Source: Dorea sp. (GTDB lineage Bacteria > Bacillota_A > Clostridia > Lachnospirales > Lachnospiraceae). From it: a DNA stretch of 5,277 bases. Made by a program: the position numbers and the translations under genes. Below, piece after piece: positions 1 to 5,277 of the stretch (position 1 is the stretch's first letter; every line of letters begins with the position of its first letter). The notes below the pieces were generated by a model, which worked only from the letters and a program-made list of their open reading frames with translations, searched no databases and was not told where the DNA came from. Where the stretch lies: assembly GCA_016295505.1 (NCBI GenBank), contig JAEDLC010000120.1, forward strand, positions 1 through 5,277. The letters are read 5' to 3'.

Positions 1-83
1 AAAATCATTGACCAGATGTGAAAAACTAGAGTTAAAAGAGCAGAAAAAACCATCGAGATAAAATCATATCTAAAGAAAACTGG

Positions 84-153
84 ACAAGTGGTGTCTCATA
101 CAGAAAAAACAGGGCATTGCTCACTTTGTGTCCTGTACATATGAGATACTTGT
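84..153 (+). repeat. Long imperfect inverted repeat upstream of the XRE gene
   Basis: Bases 84-89 pair with 148-153 and bases 93-100 pair with 140-147 (one G-U if read as RNA), leaving a 3-base bulge at 90-92. Inside the loop, 109-114 can pair with 131-136. This gives a bipartite stem of 14 plus 6 pairs. No T-run follows the right arm, so it is not a standard intrinsic terminator. It could be a structured RNA leader if transcription starts upstream of base 84, or a DNA operator for the regulator encoded at 190, since the right arm overlaps a weak -10 candidate at 140-145. The pairing is directly visible; the role is inferred. Confidence 0.5.
117..145 (+). promoter_or_regulatory. Weak promoter candidate for the XRE gene
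   Basis: TTGCTC (117-122) and TATGAG (140-145) are separated by 17 bases, and each matches four of six positions of the sigma-A consensus. The spacing is ideal but the hexamers are poor. The -10 lies inside the right arm of the 84-153 inverted repeat, which would suit autorepression by a DNA-binding protein. A start near base 152 would leave a leader of about 38 bases. The true promoter could lie elsewhere, including upstream of the window. Confidence 0.25.
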
Positions 154-161
154 GAGGTATG

Positions 162-180
162 CTTTCCCCGGAAAGGAGGA
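162..180 (+). promoter_or_regulatory. XRE gene ribosome binding site with overlapping dyad
   Basis: A strong Shine-Dalgarno AAAGGAGGA (172-180) lies nine bases before the ATG at 190 and supports that start. Its first half is also the right arm of a small dyad: CTTTCC (162-167) and GGAAAG (170-175), with two bases between. As RNA about five pairs could form with a four-base loop, partly covering the binding site. The ribosome binding site is secure; a regulatory role for the dyad is speculative because the stem is short. Confidence 0.6.
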
Positions 181-189
181 CAAAGGATC

Positions 190-684
190 ATGGATCAACA
201 AAAAATCGGAAGGTTTCTCAAAGACCTTCGGAAAGAAAAGAATCTTACACAGGAACAGCTTGCAGAACGGTTTCAGATATCCAGAAGAACCGTATCAAGA
301 TGGGAAACGGGCAGCAATCTGCCGGATCTGGATATTCTGATTGAAATGGCTGATTATTATGATGTGGATCTGAGAGAACTACTTGATGGAGAAAGGAAAA
401 GTGAGAAAATGAATAAGGAATTAGAAGAAACTGTATTAAAAGTAGCTGATTATAGTAATGAGGAAAAACAGAAATTAACAAAACGTATGCACTGGCTGTT
501 TATCGGCGGGTTTATTGCGGCAGTGATCTACGTGGTCTTGGTTTTTACAGATCATTCGAATAATTTTCTGGGTGGAATGTGTCTGGGTATCACTTTTGGA
601 ATGATGATCGTAGGTGTAATCATGACCAGTAAATATGCGGCAAGGATCAGAGCGTATAAAATGAGACTTCTTCACAGACAATAG
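190..684 (+). CDS. XRE-family HTH regulator with two C-terminal membrane segments
   Basis: 164-residue protein whose N-terminal ~65 residues form a Cro/CI-type (HTH_3) DNA-binding domain. It opens with the usual IGRFLKDLRKEKNLTQEQLA pattern; the recognition region SRRTVSRWETG (31-41) is followed by PDLDIL and an ELLDG end (63-67). A charged linker (68-100) leads to two hydrophobic segments at about 101-119 and 126-146 and a basic tail, so the protein is probably anchored in the cytoplasmic membrane with its DNA-binding head in the cytosol. The start at 190 is fixed by the strong AAAGGAGGA nine bases upstream. It is transcribed in the same direction as the ABC operon but separated from it by 228 bases and a hairpin, so it is probably its own unit. 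Membrane-tethered XRE proteins are common in Clostridia. Its target is unknown; control of itself or of the neighbouring operon is inferred from position only. Confidence 0.9.
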   Translation: MDQQKIGRFLKDLRKEKNLTQEQLAERFQISRRTVSRWETGSNLPDLDILIEMADYYDVDLRELLDGERKSEKMNKELEETVLKVADYSNEEKQKLTKRMHWLFIGGFIAAVIYVVLVFTDHSNNFLGGMCLGITFGMMIVGVIMTSKYAARIRAYKMRLLHRQ

Positions 685-739
685 AGAGCCAATTGAACTG
701 AAGAGATACATGGCAGGATAATCTTTAAAGAGAAATTTA

Positions 740-771
740 TTGACAGGGCAAAGAATGGTAAATTGTATAAA
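740..771 (+). promoter_or_regulatory. Candidate sigma-A promoter with long spacer
   Basis: A perfect TTGACA -35 (740-745) is followed by TATAAA (766-771), five of six matches to the -10 consensus. The spacer is 20 bases, or 19 if GTATAA at 765-770 is used, which is longer than the usual 17. A conventionally spaced alternative (763-768, TTGTAT) is a poor -10. Stretched spacers are known from promoters that need an activator which distorts DNA, such as MerR-type, but no such regulator is present here. The predicted start at about 777-779 coincides with the first base of the hairpin at 777-817. It may drive the ABC operon or be unused. Confidence 0.4.
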
Positions 772-776
772 AAGCG

Positions 777-820
777 AAACCGATGAACTTGTGATATACC
801 TCACAGTTCATCGGTTTTGT
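777..820 (+). terminator. Strong hairpin with T-run: terminator or attenuator between XRE gene and ABC operon
   Basis: Bases 777-789 pair perfectly with 805-817 (13 pairs). After a single bulged T at 790, bases 791-794 pair with 801-804, leaving the six-base loop 795-800. The right arm runs into TTTTGTGTT, a moderate uridine tract, as expected for a Rho-independent terminator. The opposite strand also ends in a T-rich stretch (complement of 766-779), so it may work in both directions. The simplest reading is the terminator of the XRE gene 93 bases upstream. Because a promoter candidate lies immediately before it, it could also be an attenuator or 5'-end hairpin of the operon transcript. Structure is certain, function probable. 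Confidence 0.75.
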
Positions 821-847
821 GTTATAGACGAGGAAGATTTTTCCACC

Positions 848-869
848 CTTATAAATTCCTTAGAATTGT
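848..869 (+). repeat. 11-bp tandem direct repeat upstream of the ABC operon (possible response-regulator site)
   Basis: CTTATAAATTC (848-858) is followed directly by CTTAGAATTGT (859-869), with seven of eleven positions identical at a period of one helical turn. OmpR/PhoB-family regulators typically bind two such half-sites head to tail. The repeat lies 44 bases before the ATPase start and just upstream of a weak -10 candidate, GATAGT (880-885), so it would overlap the -35 region, as in activator-dependent promoters. The response regulator at 3126 is the obvious candidate ligand. The region is AT-rich, so a chance match is quite possible. Confidence 0.3.
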
Positions 870-898
870 TTTTTACACTGATAGTAGAAATACAAAAC

Positions 899-904
899 AG
901 GAGG
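899..904 (+). promoter_or_regulatory. Ribosome binding site of the ABC ATPase gene
   Basis: A perfect AGGAGG lies eight bases before the ATG at 913. It settles the start: the reading frame is open back to an ATG at 817, but that start has no ribosome binding site, lies in the descending side of the hairpin, and would add 32 residues with no counterpart in ABC ATPases. Confidence 0.9.
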
Positions 905-912
905 TTTTTGAA

Positions 913-1617
913 ATGGAAGATCATATCATTGTAGTTAAGAATCTTTCAAAGAAATTTAAAGGGCAGAAGGTCTTAAAAGAAGTCACAATGAAAATCCCGG
1001 AAAATTGTGTGTATGGACTTTTAGGACCGAATGGTGCGGGAAAGTCTACGCTTTTAAAAATGATGACAGGGCTTTTGCGCCCGACTTCAGGAGGAATTTT
1101 CTTTCAGGGACATAGATGGTCACGGAAGGACTTGTCTGAGATCGGCGCACTGATTGAGACACCTCCCATCTATGAGAATCTGACGGCATGGGAGAATCTG
1201 AAGGTACGTGCATTGCTTCTGGGTGTCAGTGAGGAACGAATGCACGAAGTGCTTACCTTGACGGATCTCGCGGATACGGGAAGGAAAAAGGCAGGAGCGT
1301 TTTCTTTGGGAATGAAACAGCGGCTTGGAATTGCACTTGCACTTTTGAACAATCCGAAGCTTCTGGTACTGGATGAGCCAATCAATGGGCTGGATCCGCT
1401 GGGAATACAGGAATTGCGGGAACTGATCCGAAGCTTTCCCAAAAAAGGGATAACGGTAATCTTGTCCAGCCATATTTTGAGTGAGATTCAACAGACGGCG
1501 GATTATATCGGAATTATTTCAGAAGGAAAGCTTGGATTTGAAGGAAAGATGGAGGAACAGGAAGATCTGGAAGCATTATTTATGGAAGTAGTAGCGAAAG
1601 GACGGGAAGAAAGATGA
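913..1617 (+). CDS. Lantibiotic-immunity-type ABC transporter ATPase (LanF/BcrA-like)
   Basis: 234-residue nucleotide-binding subunit that would hydrolyse ATP in the cytosol to power the two permeases encoded next, expelling antimicrobial peptides from the membrane. Visible motifs: Walker A GPNGAGKST (38-46), signature SLGMKQ (131-136) in place of LSGGQ, Walker B LLVLDEP (150-156), D-loop GLD (159-161) and switch histidine H187. The Q-loop glutamine is replaced by glutamate, E82, within IGALIETPPIYENLTAWENL (77-96). This 'E-loop' is characteristic of lantibiotic immunity ATPases such as NukF, NisF and SpaF. Length is normal for the family (about 230). Its stop overlaps the next start by ATGA (1614-1617). 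This is the first gene of the five-gene operon. The peptide handled cannot be read from the sequence; bacitracin-type BcrA proteins are the main alternative, but the paired permeases favour lantibiotic immunity/resistance. Confidence 0.93.
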   Translation: MEDHIIVVKNLSKKFKGQKVLKEVTMKIPENCVYGLLGPNGAGKSTLLKMMTGLLRPTSGGIFFQGHRWSRKDLSEIGALIETPPIYENLTAWENLKVRALLLGVSEERMHEVLTLTDLADTGRKKAGAFSLGMKQRLGIALALLNNPKLLVLDEPINGLDPLGIQELRELIRSFPKKGITVILSSHILSEIQQTADYIGIISEGKLGFEGKMEEQEDLEALFMEVVAKGREER

Positions 1618-2381
1618 AACAGTATTTTTTAGCAGAAAGATTAAAGTACCGCCATACATCCATGAATGTCATCACCGTTATGATGCCGCTGATCACGGTA
1701 CTGCTGGCTGCCTGGCTGACACATACATTTTTTGCGGTGGACAGTTATAACTGGTGGTATATGGGATTATATCCGGGATATATCGGAATCCTCTGCAGTA
1801 TGATCGGGGGAAAGGATAAAAGGAAAAAGAATCATACCATCTGGTCTTTGCCGTGCAGTATGGGAAAGATATGGGATGCTAAGATACTGGTAGGAGCTGT
1901 GGTATCAGGAATCTCGGTTCTATGCGTTGTACTGCTGACTGTTCTGATTGGAAAAGGAATGGAGTGGGCATTTCATATGGAATATATTGTGTCACCGTCA
2001 ATTGGCATGCAGATTCTGGCTGGAATTGTGATGTGGGTAACCACACTTTGGCAGATTCCGTTTTGCCTGTTCCTGAGCCAGAAAATGGGAACTTTTCTGA
2101 TGCTTTTGATTCATGTGGGATCCTATTCGGTTATAACTGTGATTGTTTCTTTGAAGTCATGGTTTGCATTGTTCCCCGGAGCGATTACTGCACGGTTGAT
2201 GTGCCCGATACTGGGAGTCTTACCGAACGGTCTGCTATTACAGCCGGGACAGGTGACTTATTCTCCGGAGCTTGCCGGAATGAATAACTTACTGATCGGA
2301 ATTCCGGCAGCGCTGATCTGGTTCTTTTTGCTCTGGTGGGGAAGCAGAACATGGTTTGAAAGGCAGGTGAGTTCCAGATGA
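1614..2381 (+). CDS. Lantibiotic immunity ABC transporter permease, MutE/EpiE (LanE) type
   Basis: 255-residue integral membrane protein, probably with six membrane segments at about 18-40, 50-64, 90-113, 130-155, 158-180 and 224-243. The N-terminal AERLKYRHTS is the cytosolic lead-in usual in this family, and the conserved YNWWYMGLYPGY patch (45-56) before the second segment is typical of MutE/EpiE proteins. A basic cytosolic loop GGKDKRKKNH (65-74) follows. It would form half of the membrane channel together with the protein encoded at 2378, driven by the upstream ATPase. Its ATG overlaps the ATPase stop, with only a weak GGGAAG upstream, which suggests translational coupling. Family recognition is from residue patterns and gene order (ATPase, LanE, LanG), not a database search. 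Confidence 0.87.
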   Translation: MKQYFLAERLKYRHTSMNVITVMMPLITVLLAAWLTHTFFAVDSYNWWYMGLYPGYIGILCSMIGGKDKRKKNHTIWSLPCSMGKIWDAKILVGAVVSGISVLCVVLLTVLIGKGMEWAFHMEYIVSPSIGMQILAGIVMWVTTLWQIPFCLFLSQKMGTFLMLLIHVGSYSVITVIVSLKSWFALFPGAITARLMCPILGVLPNGLLLQPGQVTYSPELAGMNNLLIGIPAALIWFFLLWWGSRTWFERQVSSR

Positions 2382-3133
2382 AGGTCATGATTCAGGGAAT
2401 ACGTGCAGAATTTTTGAAAATGCGGCACACGTTTTTATATGCTTTTCATGTGGCGATTCCTCTGCTGGCAAGCAGTGTATTTCTTCTGTATTATCGATTT
2501 TCCGGATGGAGTGAACAGGCACAGATTGCGGGCTATATGGAAATCATTGGAATGGCACTGCCTTTTCTGGTCAGTATCATCTGTGCGGGTAATATTGGAT
2601 TAGAAGAGCAGAATCATTTTCAGGTTTTTCTGGGGAGCTATGAGAATAAATGGAAAGGGCTGGCAGTAAAATGGCTGGTGCTTGTGGGAATGTGCCTGAT
2701 GGCAATTGCCGGTGCAGTGATTTTGTTTGGCATGGGATACCATATGCTTCTTGGAAAAGAAGGTCTTTCCATAAGTAGGTATCTGTGGATGATTCTGGCA
2801 TTGTTTCTGGGAAGTATGCCTTTGTATCTGGAACATTTATTTTTCAATCTCCGGTTCTCCCGAACCGTGTCCCAGTGTATTGGTGTAGCTCAATCCCTGT
2901 TATCGGGTCTGTTCCTCACCGGACTGGGAGATGGAAGATGGCAGTTTTTCCCCTGTACTTGGAGTGCAAGAGGAACCATGTTATTATACGGCAGGATAGA
3001 GCAGAATGAAACAGGCGGTCTGCTTTTTTATCTGAAGCATGAAGGAACAATCTGTTCATTGCTCTTCATTTTTCTGTGTGTCATAATTGGAATATGGATC
3101 TATTATTATGAAGGAAGGCAGTACAATGATTGA
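2378..3133 (+). CDS. Lantibiotic immunity ABC transporter permease, MutG (LanG) type
   Basis: 251-residue membrane protein with about six hydrophobic segments near 18-38, 54-71, 97-120, 134-156, 163-183 and 224-243. The N-terminal EFLKMRHTFLYAFHVAIPL (11-29) and the internal GLGDGRWQFFPCTWSARG (182-199) resemble conserved patches of MutG-family permeases. The acidic loop IGLEEQNHFQ (73-82) after the second segment fits too. It is expected to pair with the preceding permease as a heterodimer in the membrane. The start overlaps the previous stop by ATGA (2378-2381) and is served by AGGTGA at 2365-2370, seven bases upstream. The last eight bases overlap the start of the response regulator gene. 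Sequence similarity to the first permease is low, as usual for LanE/LanG pairs. Confidence 0.86.
   Translation: MKVMIQGIRAEFLKMRHTFLYAFHVAIPLLASSVFLLYYRFSGWSEQAQIAGYMEIIGMALPFLVSIICAGNIGLEEQNHFQVFLGSYENKWKGLAVKWLVLVGMCLMAIAGAVILFGMGYHMLLGKEGLSISRYLWMILALFLGSMPLYLEHLFFNLRFSRTVSQCIGVAQSLLSGLFLTGLGDGRWQFFPCTWSARGTMLLYGRIEQNETGGLLFYLKHEGTICSLLFIFLCVIIGIWIYYYEGRQYND
3111..3118 (+). promoter_or_regulatory. Ribosome binding site of the response regulator gene
   Basis: AAGGAAGG lies seven bases before the ATG at 3126 and within the end of the MutG-type permease gene. It favours the start at 3126 over the in-frame ATG at 3087, which would add 13 residues ahead of the usual MIEILAIDDD receiver-domain beginning. 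Confidence 0.8.
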
Positions 3134-3785
3134 AATATTAGCAATCGATGATGACAGAGGAATCCTTGAAGTAATCCGCAAAGCGTTGTCAAGAGAAGGA
3201 TACCTGGTAACGGTTCTGGATGATCCCTTGAAATTGAAGTATGAAATGCTGACGAAATATCAACTGATTCTTCTGGATGTGATGATGCCGGGAATGGATG
3301 GTTTCAGTCTGTGCCGGAAAATCCGCGATCGGGTAGACTGCCCTATCTTATTCCTGACTGCAAAGACGGCGGAAAAAGATCTGATGGAAGGACTGGGAAT
3401 CGGCGGAGACGATTATATCACAAAGCCTTTCGGAATCGGGGAACTCCGTGCAAGAGTATCCGCACATCTTCGGAGAGAACATCGGGAGAAAAGACATATG
3501 ATACACATTGGTGAGGTACAGTTCTCCCTGCAGGAGAAGCGGGTGTTCTGTCAGGATACAGAAGTATCTTTGACAAAAGGAGAGTATGAAATCTGTGAAT
3601 ATCTGGCACTGAACCGGGGACAGGTATTTTCAAAAGAACGGATTTTAGAGCATGTGTTTGGTTTTGATGGGGATAGCAACAGCTCCGCAATTACAGAACA
3701 TGTCAAGAATATTAGGGCTAAGTTTCAGGTATTTGGGATGAATCCGATTGAAACTGTGTGGGGGGTTGGATATCGATGGAAGTAA
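3126..3785 (+). CDS. OmpR/PhoB-family response regulator
   Basis: 219-residue transcription factor. The receiver domain (1-118) shows the acidic pocket D8-D9, phosphoacceptor D51 in LLDVMMPGMDG, switch threonine T78 in LTAK and invariant lysine K100 in TKPF. The C-terminal winged-helix domain (about 125-219) carries the ALNRGQVFSKERIL stretch, a recognition helix around 184-200 and the terminal ETVWGVGYRWK typical of OmpR-type wings. It is expected to be phosphorylated by the kinase encoded next and to activate the transporter operon in response to peptide stress. Position inside the same operon predicts positive feedback. A possible binding site is the 11-bp tandem repeat at 848-869. The start is set by AAGGAAGG and overlaps the permease gene by eight bases. 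All phosphorylation residues are intact. NisR/SpaR-like function is inferred from context. Confidence 0.94.
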   Translation: MIEILAIDDDRGILEVIRKALSREGYLVTVLDDPLKLKYEMLTKYQLILLDVMMPGMDGFSLCRKIRDRVDCPILFLTAKTAEKDLMEGLGIGGDDYITKPFGIGELRARVSAHLRREHREKRHMIHIGEVQFSLQEKRVFCQDTEVSLTKGEYEICEYLALNRGQVFSKERILEHVFGFDGDSNSSAITEHVKNIRAKFQVFGMNPIETVWGVGYRWK

Positions 3786-5176
3786 ATGGAAAGAAAGAAA
3801 CTTTGGCGGGTCTGTTTTTAAGATTTGCAGTGCTGTTTTGTGTGATGACTGTCGTAATCGTTGGTGGAGTGACCCTGCTGTTGATTGGAAGTTCTTATTT
3901 GGGAGTAACCTTGCCGGCAAATTATGCAGAAGTTCAGTTGAACAAAAATATGCAGGAAATTCAGACTGCCGGAGAATTTCCTGAACAGTGGATCCCAAAG
4001 GGATGTACCTATGGTGTGTATACGGTAGATGGGACATGCAAGTCAGGAACATTTTCGGAAAACGAACAGGAAAATGCCTGGAATCATTATGAAAAGAAGA
4101 ATATTTATGCTTCCAACGGAGAATATTTTCGTTTCATCAAGCAGAATACGGGTGATATCTGCATCGTAAAATATGATCTCCGCATGAAGTATTCTTTGAA
4201 AATGTTGAATGACGTTTTGCCTTCTCCGGAAGTCCTTTCTTTCATACTGGATGCGGTGCTTTTTATCCTGAATGCTGTATTTCTGTCCAGATATTTTGCG
4301 AAAAAACTGAACCGGCAGTTAGGAGAACTGCGTGGCGTAACGGAGAAGATAGCAGAGAATGATCTGGACTTTCCGGAAAAGTCATCAGAAATACTGGAGA
4401 TAGATGAGGTAATGAATTCTCTTTCACATCTGAAATCTGCGCTGAAAGATTCCTTAAACCGACAATGGGATATGGAACGGCAGAAACAGGAACAGTTATC
4501 TTCTCTTGCACATGATATTAAAACGCCGCTCACGATCATCCGGGGAAATGCAGAGCTTCTGGAGGAGGGAAAATTATCTGCGGAAAACATGGAATGTACA
4601 GAAGATATTTTATCCAATGTGAAAGATATCGAAAAATATCTGGAGCGTATGAGACAGGTGTTGTCGGGAAGAGAACAGGAAAGAACAGAAGAAGTGATTA
4701 CCTGTACCAGTCTGGGAGAAATGTTGCGGGAGACTGCATGTAAATTTGCTGCAGTCAAGAAAATTCCAGTCTCATTTCAGGCAGAAGTTCCCGATAGAGA
4801 GATGCTCTGCTGCACATCTGATATGCTCAGGGCATGGAATAATCTTTTAAGCAATGCAGTCGAATATACAGAGAAGGAAAAAGGAATTGAGGTAAGGATT
4901 CAGGGAAAAAGGCAGGGAAATCAGGAATATCTGGTAGCATCTGTCCGTGATTTCGGCTCCGGATTTACGGAAAAAGACCTCCAATACGCAGACAGTGCAT
5001 TTTACAGTGGGGATGCCAGCCGTCATGATCGGACACATCAGGGTCTGGGACTTGCAATTGCAAAAAAATTTCTGAATGAGCAGGGCGGTTTCCTGCAATA
5101 TGGGAATCATGCAGACGGTGGAGGAGAAGTGAGTATGTGGATCGCGTGTTGGAATGAAACGAAGCGCAAAGCATAA
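3776..5176 (+). CDS. Sensor histidine kinase, partner of the response regulator
   Basis: 466-residue membrane kinase. Membrane segments at about 13-38 and 153-172 flank an extracytoplasmic region of roughly 110 residues with cysteines C77, C88 and C129. A HAMP-like linker (about 172-225) and coiled lead-in precede the dimerisation box LAHDIKTPLT with phosphoacceptor H246. The ATP-binding domain has the N-box NNLLSNAVEYT (N356, N360), G1 box DFGSGF (392-397), an AFYSGDASR F-box-like stretch (408-416) and G2 box GLGLA (423-427). It should autophosphorylate H246 and pass phosphate to D51 of the regulator. ATG 3776 is chosen over GTG 3758, though both have only a G-rich, weak ribosome binding site; the 10-base overlap with the regulator gene suggests translational coupling. 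The large external domain resembles lantibiotic sensors of the NisK/SpaK or CprK kind rather than the loop-less BceS type. The ligand is unknown. Confidence 0.92.
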   Translation: MEVNGKKETLAGLFLRFAVLFCVMTVVIVGGVTLLLIGSSYLGVTLPANYAEVQLNKNMQEIQTAGEFPEQWIPKGCTYGVYTVDGTCKSGTFSENEQENAWNHYEKKNIYASNGEYFRFIKQNTGDICIVKYDLRMKYSLKMLNDVLPSPEVLSFILDAVLFILNAVFLSRYFAKKLNRQLGELRGVTEKIAENDLDFPEKSSEILEIDEVMNSLSHLKSALKDSLNRQWDMERQKQEQLSSLAHDIKTPLTIIRGNAELLEEGKLSAENMECTEDILSNVKDIEKYLERMRQVLSGREQERTEEVITCTSLGEMLRETACKFAAVKKIPVSFQAEVPDREMLCCTSDMLRAWNNLLSNAVEYTEKEKGIEVRIQGKRQGNQEYLVASVRDFGSGFTEKDLQYADSAFYSGDASRHDRTHQGLGLAIAKKFLNEQGGFLQYGNHADGGGEVSMWIACWNETKRKA

Positions 5177-5231
5177 AGGTAAAATAAAACAGAAAATATA
5201 TCTATAAAATCGACACAATCCGCCGAAAAAA

Positions 5232-5265
5232 TTGTCTGTTACGGATATAGGAGACATTGTATAAT
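5232..5265 (+). promoter_or_regulatory. Candidate promoter for the next transcription unit
   Basis: A perfect TATAAT (5260-5265) lies 84 bases after the kinase stop. The best -35-like sequence, TTGTCT (5232-5237), is 22 bases upstream, too far for a normal sigma-A promoter; TTACGG (5239-5244) has a 15-base spacer but matches poorly. The small dyad TGTCT/AGACA (5233-5237 and 5252-5256) sits in the spacer and could mark an activator site. No start codon with a usable frame follows before the window ends. No clear terminator is seen in 5177-5230, only a weak five-pair dyad (5215-5219 with 5231-5235). Confidence 0.35.
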
Positions 5266-5277
5266 GACAGTATAAAC

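Noticed and set aside
1..53. Minus-strand ATG at 53 with a hydrophobic open frame running off the window
   Set aside because: There is no ribosome binding site ahead of it, and 17 codons are too few to support a gene.
2..61. Possible C-terminal tail of an upstream + strand gene (frame open from base 2 to a TAA at 59-61)
   Set aside because: Only 19 lysine-rich codons are visible, with nothing recognisable, and this length of open frame is expected by chance in AT-rich DNA. The upstream sequence would decide it.
817..912. N-terminal extension of the ABC ATPase from an ATG at 817
   Set aside because: The perfect AGGAGG at 899-904 points to 913. The extension has no counterpart in ABC ATPases and begins inside the hairpin.
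740..934. 64-codon frame in the intergenic region, considered as a possible bacteriocin precursor
   Set aside because: It has a TTG start inside the promoter candidate, no ribosome binding site, and overlaps the hairpin and the ATPase start. It has no leader/core pattern of a lantibiotic precursor.
3645..4052. 135-codon minus-strand open frame across the regulator/kinase junction
   Set aside because: It is antisense to two secure genes, with no domain pattern or ribosome binding site.
4105..4758. 217-codon minus-strand open frame opposite the kinase gene
   Set aside because: Its composition is serine/phenylalanine-rich, as expected from the complement of a coding strand. It has no recognisable domain and lies fully within a well-supported kinase gene.
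1..5277. CRISPR arrays, tRNA or rRNA genes, insertion sequences, phage attachment sites
   Set aside because: I saw no regularly spaced repeats, cloverleaf-like sequences, transposase motifs or terminal repeats.

Overview
The window looks like chromosomal DNA from a low-to-moderate GC Gram-positive bacterium, most likely a gut Clostridia/Lachnospiraceae-type Firmicute. This rests on strong AGGAGG-type ribosome binding sites, frequent AGA/GGA/ATA codons, tightly overlapping genes, and protein families typical of that group. The genus cannot be fixed from the sequence alone.

Layout, all on the + strand: (1) bases 1-189 are a non-coding leader with a long imperfect inverted repeat and a small dyad touching the ribosome binding site of the first gene. 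(2) 190-684 encodes a 164-residue XRE-type helix-turn-helix regulator with two C-terminal membrane segments. (3) 685-912 is a 228-base intergenic region holding a TTGACA/TATAAA-like promoter candidate, a near-perfect terminator-like hairpin and an 11-bp tandem repeat. (4) 913-5176 is one compact five-gene operon: ABC ATPase, MutE/EpiE-type permease, MutG-type permease, OmpR-family response regulator and sensor histidine kinase. Every junction overlaps (4, 4, 8 and 10 bases). (5) 5177-5277 is non-coding, with a perfect TATAAT near the window edge that probably belongs to the next transcription unit. No gene-free stretch exceeds 300 bases.

The operon reads as a lantibiotic/antimicrobial-peptide immunity or resistance module. 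The ATPase has the glutamate 'E-loop' in place of the usual Q-loop glutamine, a hallmark of LanF-type immunity ATPases (NukF, SpaF, NisF and relatives). The two dissimilar permeases match the LanE and LanG roles. The adjacent two-component pair would sense the peptide or the damage it causes and induce the transporter. No lantibiotic precursor, LanB/LanC/LanM enzyme, LanT exporter or LanP protease is visible, so within this window it is a stand-alone defence module, comparable in logic to the CprABC-CprK system of Clostridioides difficile, rather than a producer cluster. The membrane-anchored XRE protein upstream may be a second, independent regulator, but its link to the operon is only positional.

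The gene content is of recognised type. The less ordinary parts are regulatory: the hairpin directly after a promoter candidate, the helical-turn repeat ahead of the operon, and the structured leader of the XRE gene.
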